A DNA stretch of 64,000 nt from Puniceicoccaceae bacterium (GTDB lineage: Bacteria; Verrucomicrobiota; Verrucomicrobiia; Opitutales; Coraliomargaritaceae): NCBI GenBank assembly GCA_017854655.1, contig JAFMHF010000002.1, forward strand, positions 1 through 64,000. Reading direction: 5' to 3'. Below the pieces are notes generated by a model. The model worked only from the letters and a program-made list of their open reading frames with translations, was not told where the DNA came from and made no database searches. A program made the position numbers and the translations under genes. Each line of letters opens with the position of its first letter. Within the stretch, counting starts at the first letter, position 1. Positions 56,444 through 64,000 of the stretch are shown piece by piece.

Positions 56444-57626
56444 ACAATTGCACATCCACCGCGCTCGATGTGCGGCAAGCTTTAGCGCGAGCTGCATCGA
56501 TCGTCTCGGCGCGGGCTAGGGCCACGCCCATGCGCCGCTTGCCATTGACCGCGGGCTTGCCGAACAGGCGTAGCTGTGTGTCGGGTTGGCTGAGTGCTTG
56601 TTGCAGATTGCCGAAGCTGACTTGCTCCGACTTGCCTTCGACCAGAATCACCGATGAGGCGCAGGGGCCAAATTGGCGAATGCTGGGGATCGGTAATCCC
56701 AGAATGGCGCGGGCATGCAGTGCAAATTGGGTTAAGTCCTGCGAGATCATGGTGACCATCCCCGTATCGTGCGGACGTGGGGAAACTTCGCTAAAGATGA
56801 CGGTGTCGTCTTTAACGAAGAGCTCGACACCGAACAGTCCATAGCCGCCGAGGTTGCCAGTCACGGCTTCGGCCATTTGCTGAGCGCTATTGAGTGCGGC
56901 GTCGCTCATGGCCTGCGGTTGCCAGGATTCGCGATAGTCGCCATCGACTTGAATGTGGCCGATCGGCGCGCAAAAGCTGGTGCCATCGACGTGACGCACG
57001 GTAAGTAGGGTGATCTCGTAGTCGAAATCGACAAATCCTTCGACGATGACCTTACCCTTGCCGGCGCGGCCGCCTTCTTGGGCGTAATTCCAGGAGGCTT
57101 CGATGTCGGCTTCTGTTTTCACGACGCTCTGACCTTTGCCGGAAGAGCTCATGATGGGCTTGATCACGCAGGGCATGCCAATTGCGTGAATCGCAGCGGT
57201 GAAGTCTTCCAACGTGTCGGCGAATTGATACGGCGAAGTGAGTAGCCCCAGCTCTTCGGCTGCGAGGCGGCGAATGCCTTCGCGGTTCATCGTTAGTTGG
57301 GTGGCGCGAGCTGTGGGGATGATGGTGGCGATGCCGTCCCGTTCAATCGCAGCGAGTGTATCAGTGGCGATGGCTTCGACTTCGGGTACCACGAAGTCGG
57401 GATTCTCTGCTTCGATCACAGCGCGGAGGGCGTCGCCGTCGAGCATGGAGATAACATGTGAGCGGTCGGCCACTTGCATGGCTGGTGCGTCGGCATACGC
57501 ATCGACGGCGATGACTTCCACGCCGTAGCGTTGTAATTCGAGGGCGACTTCTTTACCCAGTTCGCCTGAGCCGCAAAGCAGCACTTTTATTGCCGTAGAT
57601 GTAAAAGGTGTGCCGATGGTAGACAT
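56442..57626 (-). CDS. purT: Formate-dependent phosphoribosylglycinamide formyltransferase 2
   Basis: [45 protein letters not shown]...[32 protein letters not shown]. Confidence 0.94.
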   Translation of the reverse strand: MSTIGTPFTSTAIKVLLCGSGELGKEVALELQRYGVEVIAVDAYADAPAMQVADRSHVISMLDGDALRAVIEAENPDFVVPEVEAIATDTLAAIERDGIATIIPTARATQLTMNREGIRRLAAEELGLLTSPYQFADTLEDFTAAIHAIGMPCVIKPIMSSSGKGQSVVKTEADIEASWNYAQEGGRAGKGKVIVEGFVDFDYEITLLTVRHVDGTSFCAPIGHIQVDGDYRESWQPQAMSDAALNSAQQMAEAVTGNLGGYGLFGVELFVKDDTVIFSEVSPRPHDTGMVTMISQDLTQFALHARAILGLPIPSIRQFGPCASSVILVEGKSEQVSFGNLQQALSQPDTQLRLFGKPAVNGKRRMGVALARAETIDAARAKACRTSSAVDVQL

Positions 57627-57795
57627 GTCGCGAGTTAATGGCAGTTAAGGTTCGGCTTCAACTCAAACTTGCAAATACCCGCAGTCCGTTTCATTTTGTA
57701 GTTCTTCTTTTGTTGCACGGCTTTTTTATCGTGACTTTAAGCGTCATTCTTGCCGGCTACAGCTGGAGAATCTGTTAATTTAAACTTCTGTTATT

Positions 57796-58395
57796 ATGAC
57801 TATTGGACTGATTTTTTTGAGTGTGTTGGCTGTGTGCGTTGTGGTCGTGGCATTGTGGGTGATGGGGATTTACAATGGTCTGGTGACCTTACGAAATCGC
57901 TTTAAGAATGCGTTTGCGCAGATCGATGTGCAGCTGAAACGCCGCTATGATTTGATTCCGAATCTAGTCGAGACCGCCAAGGGCTACCTCTCGCATGAGC
58001 GCGAGACGCTGGAGGCGGTAATTACTGCGCGCAATGGTGCGGCTTCTGCTGGCCAGGCAGCGGCGAGCGATCCGAGCAATCCAGACGCGATCAAACAGTT
58101 GATGGGGGCCGAGACCGCGCTGACCGGTGCAATGGGTAAATTCTTTGCGCTGTCGGAGGCGTATCCAGATTTGAAGGCCAATCAAAACATGATGCAACTC
58201 ACGGAGGAGCTGACTTCGACGGAGAACAAGGTCTCGTTTGCACGTCAGGCCTACAATGACTCGGTGATGACATATAATACCAAGCGCGAAGTGTTTCCTG
58301 CCGTATTATTTTCTGGAGTCCTAGGGTTTCGCGAAGCGCAGCTGTTTGAGATTACCGATGAGCGCGAGCGCGAGGCGGTCAAGGTCAGCTTTTAG
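57796..58395 (+). CDS. LemA family protein
   Basis: YNGLVTLRNRFKNAFAQIDVQLKRRYDLIPNLVETAKGYLSHERETLEAVITARN...TENKVSFARQAYNDSVMTYN. Confidence 0.95.
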   Translation: MTIGLIFLSVLAVCVVVVALWVMGIYNGLVTLRNRFKNAFAQIDVQLKRRYDLIPNLVETAKGYLSHERETLEAVITARNGAASAGQAAASDPSNPDAIKQLMGAETALTGAMGKFFALSEAYPDLKANQNMMQLTEELTSTENKVSFARQAYNDSVMTYNTKREVFPAVLFSGVLGFREAQLFEITDEREREAVKVSF

Positions 58396-58413
58396 CGACG
58401 CCCAGTTCTAAAA

Positions 58414-60333
58414 ATGGATTTTTTTGAAGCCCAAGAATTGGCTCGTAAGCGCACCCGCCTGATGGTGGTGCTGTTTGCGATGGCAGTGCTGAGTATCGCT
58501 GCTGCGTTGTATGGCGTCGTGGTGTATGTGACGGGCGCGGGCTTCCTTGATGCGGAAGGCGCGGTGCGACAGCCGATGCAGTTGTGGCAGCCGAATCTAT
58601 TTTTTGGCACCTTGGCGGCAGTGGTCGTATTAGTCACTGCTTGCTCGCTGTTTAAAGTGGGGCAACTGCGTTCGGGTGGCGGTTATGTGGCACGTTCCAT
58701 GGGGGGGCGTGAGATCGAGCATACGACACAGGATGCCGATGAGCGCATGTTGATGAACATCGTCGAAGAGATGTCGATCGCCTCTGGGGTGCCGATGCCT
58801 GAGGTCTATTTGTTACCAGAAGATGGTATCAATGCCTTTGCCGCCGGGTTTAGTCCTGCAGATGCGGTAGTGGCGGTGACGCGTGGTTGTGTGCGCACCT
58901 TGAATCGTGATGAATTGCAGGGCGTGGTCGCGCACGAATTTAGCCATATCTTGAATGGGGATATGCGCATGAATATCCGCCTGATGGGAGTGCTGTTTGG
59001 CATCATGGCGATTGCAGTGCTCGGGCAACTTGTTTTCAGAGGTACCGCGCAGGCCAATTTCTTGGGTGGCGGCCGACGTCGCAGCAAAGAGGGTGGCGGC
59101 GCGTTGATCGTGATTATGGTGATCGGCATCTCGGTGATGGCGATTGGCTATATCGGCGTGTTTTTCGGACGTATGATCCAGAGTGCGATTTCGCGTCAGC
59201 GGGAGTATTTGGCGGATGCCGCGGCGGTACAGTTTACTCGTAATCCGGAGGGGATCGGCGGCGCTTTGAAGAAGATTGGTGGGGCACCGTTGCATGGCGC
59301 GGTGGCGAACGCGCACTCGCAGGAGGCCGCGCATTTCTTTTTTGCCAGCGCGCTTAAGTCAAAAAGCGTCAGTCTATTTGCGACCCACCCGCCGTTGGAG
59401 CAGCGAATCGCAGCGATTGAGCCGAATTGGGATGGCAAATTCGTCAGTGGCGAGCGCCGACAGTCAGCGCGTCGATCCACTTCGAAAAAGCCAGAGGCGA
59501 CGCCACCGCCATTGCAGGCGCACGATTTTATCAACTCAATCGGGCAAGTCAGTGCTGCGGCAATTCTGAGCGCGCAGGAAATACATGGCCAGATCGGTAT
59601 CGATCTAGATCGCTTACACCAGAGCCGCGAGGCTGCTGGTGCGGTGTTGATCGGCTTGCAGATTTCGGCCAGCGCGGTCGACGATGATGCGGCTCAATTA
59701 CTGACGGCAAAGAAGCGCCTAGATGGAGCGGTGTATCGCGAGACCGTGGAGTGGTTGCCACGGCTACGTGCGCTTAATTTGAATCAACGCTTTGCCTTGT
59801 TCGACGCGGCCTTACCGATGGCGCTGGGGCGAGATCTTGAAGCCTTCGTGCCAATGTCAGAATTGATTCATGATCTAGCGCACAGTGATGGCTCGATTGA
59901 ATTGGAAGAACTCGCACTGTTACGTGGCGTCGCTGGCTATTTGCAAGGTCGTCGCCAGCCTAGGCGCAAAGTAAAGCCGCTTAGCCCTGTAAAAATTGAA
60001 ATGCCGCTCTGTGTGCTGCTCTCGGCGATTACTTATACTGCGGCCGTTGAGCCTGCTGCGCGCGAGTCTGCTTTTCAGCAAGGCGCGCGCAAATGCAACC
60101 GCTACATGTTGAAGGAATCAATTCTATTGCCCGAAGAGACGATTACTTTCGAAGCCTTGGAGGTCGCACTAGATTTATTTATGCACTTACCGTTGCCACA
60201 AAAAAAAGTTATTTTTGAAGGTGCCTTGGCAGTTGTGTTGGCCGATGGCAAAGTCGCGCAAGACGAACTAAGCTTGGTCAGAGTTATCGCTATCAGCCTG
60301 GGCTTACCAATGCCACCGCTGATCAGCGAGTGA
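58414..60333 (+). CDS. M48 family (HtpX-like) metallopeptidase with C-terminal TerB-like extension
   Basis: VVAHEFSHILNGDMRMNIRLMG (HExxH); C-terminal FEGALAVVLADGKVAQDELSLVRVIAISLGLPMPP resembles TerB; downstream of lemA. Confidence 0.9.
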   Translation: MDFFEAQELARKRTRLMVVLFAMAVLSIAAALYGVVVYVTGAGFLDAEGAVRQPMQLWQPNLFFGTLAAVVVLVTACSLFKVGQLRSGGGYVARSMGGREIEHTTQDADERMLMNIVEEMSIASGVPMPEVYLLPEDGINAFAAGFSPADAVVAVTRGCVRTLNRDELQGVVAHEFSHILNGDMRMNIRLMGVLFGIMAIAVLGQLVFRGTAQANFLGGGRRRSKEGGGALIVIMVIGISVMAIGYIGVFFGRMIQSAISRQREYLADAAAVQFTRNPEGIGGALKKIGGAPLHGAVANAHSQEAAHFFFASALKSKSVSLFATHPPLEQRIAAIEPNWDGKFVSGERRQSARRSTSKKPEATPPPLQAHDFINSIGQVSAAAILSAQEIHGQIGIDLDRLHQSREAAGAVLIGLQISASAVDDDAAQLLTAKKRLDGAVYRETVEWLPRLRALNLNQRFALFDAALPMALGRDLEAFVPMSELIHDLAHSDGSIELEELALLRGVAGYLQGRRQPRRKVKPLSPVKIEMPLCVLLSAITYTAAVEPAARESAFQQGARKCNRYMLKESILLPEETITFEALEVALDLFMHLPLPQKKVIFEGALAVVLADGKVAQDELSLVRVIAISLGLPMPPLISE

Positions 60334-60342
60334 CATTCAACG

Positions 60343-62415
60343 TTACAGCGGCGCTCTCCATTTGCCGTGTTCCTTGATCAAATCGATTAGGCGGTCGAGG
60401 GCTTCTTCGGCGGGCACGTTATACTTCACGCATTGTTTGCCGACGTAGAGATTAATTTTGGCGGGGGCGCCACCGACATAGCCGAAGTCAGCATCAGCCA
60501 TTTCGCCAGGGCCATTAACGATGCAGCCCATGATCGCGATGGTAACACCTTTGAGGTGGTCGGTCCGTGCGCGAATGGTTTGGGTGACACTTTGTAAATC
60601 AAACAAGGTGCGCCCGCAGCTCGGGCAGGCGACGAATTCGGTTTTGGTGATGCGTGCGCGTGCGCCTTGTAAAATATTATAAGCGAGCGTGGTGGCTTTT
60701 TCGAGGAGTGGTTCGGTCTCGATGCTGATCGCGTCGCCGATACCATCGCAGAGCAGAGCGCCGCTGAGAATGCTGCTTTCGAGTAGGCGATCTGAAAAGT
60801 AGTCTTTCGGCGCAAGCGTGTTGGTGAGGGTATTGCGTATCCAGATCGGTGCGTCCGGCACGAAGGCTTGGGCGGCTTCGGCAAGGGCACGGTAGCTGCC
60901 GACGGGGTGGTTGGGCGATTCTGATGCAGAGCCCGAGCAAGTTCGAACGCCACTGGTTAGAATGAGACGCTCGCTGCCCATCGGTGCGAGTTGTGCGCCG
61001 ATCTCCTCGCGCAGGGCGTCGGCTTGGCAGTCTATGGCGCAGTTAAAGCCTTTTTGGCGGCAAAACTGTAGCAGGTTGGTTGCGTAGTAGGCGTCTTCTT
61101 TCTCGATGTGTTGCAAGAGGGTGATGCCGGCGAGGCCGTCTGCAGGCCATTCGAATGCTTCGAGATCAGTGAGGTCGACTGCGTCCGACAGTTCGAGTAC
61201 GAAGGCTTGCACCACGCTGTGGAGGGCTTCGTGGAGTCCAGTAAATGCGGCGAGGTCATCGTTGCCATTGATTGCAACTTGGAGGCCTTCGAGCTTACTT
61301 TCTTTGAGCGAGCTCTGGGTGCGGCAAACGTCTTGGATGATTTCGCTCGTTGCGCTGATCGGGTGCTGTGTTTTGACGATCACGGCGGGGACGACGTCGC
61401 CGCCGATGCTACATTTCGGGCCGAGCTCAATGACGCGGGCGCTGCGGCGATTAAAGTCGAACGGGTTAATGCTGTCTTTGGTTTCGGCCGAAAGTGGTAG
61501 CTCCGCCTGCTGGTCCCAGAGCGCCATTGCTTTGTCGGCGAGGTCGCGGGCAACGGGCACTTCGTAGATGGGATCTTCGGTAAGTGAGACGCGAATGGTA
61601 TCGCCCAGTCCATCGTTGAGCAGTGCGCCAATCCCAATCGCGCTTTTGACGCGGGCATCTTCGCCGTCGCCAGCTTCGGTCACGCCGAGGTGTAGCGGAT
61701 AGTTCATGCCTTCTTCGGCCATACGTGCCGCGGTCAGACGGTAAGCCTCGATCATGACTTTGGGATTACTCGCTTTCATCGACAGGCAAATGTCGTGATA
61801 GTTGTGACTCTCGGCGATACGGATAAATTCGAGTGCGCTTTCGACCATGCCGAGTGGTGAGTCACCGTAGCGATTCATCAGTCGGTCAGAGAGGGAACCG
61901 TGGTTGGTGCCGATGCGCATGGCGCGGCCAAGCTCTTTGCAGCGCAGAACGATCGGCGAGAACGCTTGGTGCAGGCGCTCGAGTTCTTCGGCATAGGCGG
62001 CGTCGGTATATTCGAGGACGGCGAACTTCTTTTTGTCGGCGTAATTGCCTGGGTTGATGCGGACTTTTTCAACATGTAGCGCGGCCTCCATTGCGGCGGT
62101 CGGCAGGAAGTGGATGTCGGCGACCAGTGGCACGTCGCACTTAGCGGCACGAAGCTTCTTGGAGATTTCGCCGAGGGCTCTGGCCGCGGCTTTATTGGGT
62201 GCTGTGATACGGACGATCTCGCAGCCTGCTTCAGCCAAGGCGAGCGTTTGCGCCACGGTGGCGTCGACGTCTTGCGTATTAGTGGTCGTCATCGATTGAA
62301 TGCGAATCGGGTGGTTGCCGCCGATAGCGACATTGCCGATGTGGATGACACGTGAATCGCGACGCTTCGCCTGGAAGCGCGATGCGCAGTAATCGAGATT
62401 TGAGAGAGCTGTCAT
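60343..62415 (-). CDS. ispG: 4-hydroxy-3-methylbut-2-enyl diphosphate synthase (large form)
   Basis: VHIGNVAIGGNHPIRIQSMTTTNTQDVDATVAQTLALAEAGCEIVRITAP...CPSCGRTLFDLQ...MGCIVNGPGEMADADFGYVGG; 690 aa. Confidence 0.95.
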   Translation of the reverse strand: MTALSNLDYCASRFQAKRRDSRVIHIGNVAIGGNHPIRIQSMTTTNTQDVDATVAQTLALAEAGCEIVRITAPNKAAARALGEISKKLRAAKCDVPLVADIHFLPTAAMEAALHVEKVRINPGNYADKKKFAVLEYTDAAYAEELERLHQAFSPIVLRCKELGRAMRIGTNHGSLSDRLMNRYGDSPLGMVESALEFIRIAESHNYHDICLSMKASNPKVMIEAYRLTAARMAEEGMNYPLHLGVTEAGDGEDARVKSAIGIGALLNDGLGDTIRVSLTEDPIYEVPVARDLADKAMALWDQQAELPLSAETKDSINPFDFNRRSARVIELGPKCSIGGDVVPAVIVKTQHPISATSEIIQDVCRTQSSLKESKLEGLQVAINGNDDLAAFTGLHEALHSVVQAFVLELSDAVDLTDLEAFEWPADGLAGITLLQHIEKEDAYYATNLLQFCRQKGFNCAIDCQADALREEIGAQLAPMGSERLILTSGVRTCSGSASESPNHPVGSYRALAEAAQAFVPDAPIWIRNTLTNTLAPKDYFSDRLLESSILSGALLCDGIGDAISIETEPLLEKATTLAYNILQGARARITKTEFVACPSCGRTLFDLQSVTQTIRARTDHLKGVTIAIMGCIVNGPGEMADADFGYVGGAPAKINLYVGKQCVKYNVPAEEALDRLIDLIKEHGKWRAPL

Positions 62416-62433
62416 GCGAGTGTTGGGAGTGAA

Positions 62434-62468
62434 AAGAATTAACCGCAGAGGACGCAGAGAACGCGGAG
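62434..62468 (+). repeat. Left inverted repeat of GxxExxY element
   Basis: aagaattaaccgcagaggacgcagagaacgcggag; first 26 nt match the reverse complement of 62886..62911 with 3 mismatches. Confidence 0.85.
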
Positions 62469-62500
62469 CTTAGAATGATGTGGCTCAGGGATTATGAATT

Positions 62501-62878
62501 CTAGTCTTTGTGATTATAGACGACTCGTTTGATGCCGTCTTTCATTTTTGTGACATTGAAATTCAGTAAGTAGCCAAGCGTGCAACCTGATAGTTTTAAA
62601 TAGGTAATCAGTTGGGCTGTATGGATGTTATTAAGTTGATCGACGACTTTTAGCTCTAAGATGATTTGGTTTTCGACAAGAATATCGAGGCGGTAGCCTT
62701 CGTCTAACTCCAAGCCTTTATAGGTGATCGGCTGTTTCTTTTGGCGAATACCCTGAATGCCTCGCAAAGATAGTTCGTGGTCGAGGCAACGTTCGTATGT
62801 GCTTTCCAGTAGTCCGGGCCCGAGCTCGGTATGCACATCGATTGCAGCACCTAATACTTGTTCGCTTAAGTTACTCAT
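62501..62878 (-). CDS. GxxExxY protein (PD-(D/E)XK nuclease-like small protein)
   Basis: GAAIDVHTELGPGLLESTYERCLDHELSLRGI...YKGLELDEGYRLDILVENQIILELKVVDQLNNIHTAQLITYLKLSGCTLGYLLNFN. Confidence 0.93.
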   Translation of the reverse strand: MSNLSEQVLGAAIDVHTELGPGLLESTYERCLDHELSLRGIQGIRQKKQPITYKGLELDEGYRLDILVENQIILELKVVDQLNNIHTAQLITYLKLSGCTLGYLLNFNVTKMKDGIKRVVYNHKD

Positions 62879-64000
62879 TGATTTGCTCAGCGTTCTCTGC
62901 GGTTAGTTCTTCTTTGCTGATGTCTTTGACTTGGACGGGTGCTGCCGAAGCAGGCGCAGCTTCAGGCTCTTCGCCTTGGCCGATGCCGATGTCTTGGCCG
63001 ACGCGCTTGACGTCGAAGAACGAGACATAAACCACAAAGGAGAGTAGCATGACGATGCAGGCGGTATACGCACCTTCCATTATTCTACGAGGCAGCGGAC
63101 GGCCGGTGATTTTTGAGATCGTGGCAAATAGCATGTGGCCGCCATCCAGCACAGGGATTGGTAGCACGTTGAAGATCGCGAGATTGACGTTGATCAATGC
63201 GAGGAACCAAACGAGGTCGATCCAGCCATAGCGGGCCATCGTAGTGAGACCGTGTACGATACCGACGGGGCCGCTCATGTTGCGCACTTTGACGTCTGAT
63301 TTCTGGCTGACGAGCGCGACGAGTGTCATCTTCATCGTGTTGGCCATGATGGTGATCTGCTCGAATGGATTGCGGTGCACTCGCTCGGTTTGCGCTTCGT
63401 AGTAGTAGGCGAATCCAAAACGTAGTGACTCTTCACCAGGCGCAATCCCAGGTTCGATCGGCAGGATGACTTCTTGACCTTCACGGAGGAGGGTGACCTC
63501 GATGCTGCCGCCTGGATGGTTTTTCAGATAAACGCTCAGAAAGGCTGCGGAGGTAATCGGCTCGCCATTGAGGGCAATAGGTTGGTCGCCAGGCAACATG
63601 CCTGCTTCAAACGCGGGCATATTCTCTTGCACCATGCTGACGACGAGATCGGTACCAGGTTGCACGCCGAGGGTGCGGATGTCTTCGGAGGTGACGAGCA
63701 CCGGGTGAGCAGTGAGGGTGAGCTCTTTATCACCACGCAGAACAGTGACTTCGGTGGTGGGGATGCCTGCGTCGTTGCGACCAGTGCCGGTCATCACCGC
63801 ATTTTGTAGCTGCATCCAATCGCCAATCCGTTCGTCATCGACTTCAAGAATGGTGTCGCCTGTGAGAAGGCCTGCTTCGAAGGCTGGACCAGGCACGATT
63901 TCGCCGGCGGAATTGACGATTTGCTCCGGGGCGACGTCGACTACGGTGGTTTTAACAATGTCGCGACCGACACCCCAAAGGATGAGGGACAGGCAGAATG
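62871..64000 (-). CDS. rseP: RIP metalloprotease RseP (N-terminus beyond window)
   Basis: Open minus-strand frame continues to the window edge (..FCLSLILWGVGRDIVKTTVVDVAPEQIVNSAGEIVPGPAF); two PDZ-like segments and NLAIFNVLPIPVLDGGHMLF motif. Confidence 0.9.
   Translation of the reverse strand, partial: FCLSLILWGVGRDIVKTTVVDVAPEQIVNSAGEIVPGPAFEAGLLTGDTILEVDDERIGDWMQLQNAVMTGTGRNDAGIPTTEVTVLRGDKELTLTAHPVLVTSEDIRTLGVQPGTDLVVSMVQENMPAFEAGMLPGDQPIALNGEPITSAAFLSVYLKNHPGGSIEVTLLREGQEVILPIEPGIAPGEESLRFGFAYYYEAQTERVHRNPFEQITIMANTMKMTLVALVSQKSDVKVRNMSGPVGIVHGLTTMARYGWIDLVWFLALINVNLAIFNVLPIPVLDGGHMLFATISKITGRPLPRRIMEGAYTACIVMLLSFVVYVSFFDVKRVGQDIGIGQGEEPEAAPASAAPVQVKDISKEELTAENAEQINE
62886..62911 (-). 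repeat. Right inverted repeat of GxxExxY element, inside rseP 3' end
   Basis: Reverse complement aagaactaaccgcagagaacgctgag encodes ..EELTAENAE.. Confidence 0.85.

Overview
The window is a dense chromosomal segment, mostly housekeeping genes, from a Gram-negative bacterium. The gene content resembles Verrucomicrobia/Opitutae; this is inferred from gene character only, with no database search. Identified blocks: rpsP(tail)-trmD-rplS; an AsmA-like protein; serC; topB; lpxK; an extended adenylate-kinase-like protein; a MIF homologue; gyrA/gyrB; an Rrf2 regulator; an SLC13 permease; a caa3 oxidase cluster with heme A genes (ctaG, coxIV, ctaE, ctaD, ctaC, DUF420, ctaB, ctaA); a Gre-like factor; a polyprenyl synthase; an AspT/YidE-like transporter; ligA; hemG/hemE/hemF; a CBS protein and a cNMP+FHA protein; ybaB-recR; nadA; rpmI-rplT; clpP; rpiB; rpmG; an Mrp ATPase; a TolB-like protein; menB; purT; lemA plus an M48 protease; ispG; a GxxExxY gene; and the C-terminal part of rseP. 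I saw no CRISPR array, phage, rRNA or confident tRNA. The most interesting signals are: (1) a GxxExxY gene bounded by ~26-bp inverted repeats, inserted between rseP and ispG, with one repeat coding the C-terminal tail of RseP; (2) a REP-associated (RAYT/Y1) transposase flanked by two ~88-bp direct copies of a long-hairpin repeat, plus a decayed RAYT remnant and several dispersed REP-like families; (3) a full-length LigA whose four zinc-finger cysteines are all replaced; (4) text-like intergenic micro-repeats that appear to have been captured as protein termini; (5) a perfect 17-bp palindrome upstream of the Rrf2 gene; and (6) a terminator-like leader hairpin upstream of rpmG. Start codons were chosen by inspection and may be off.
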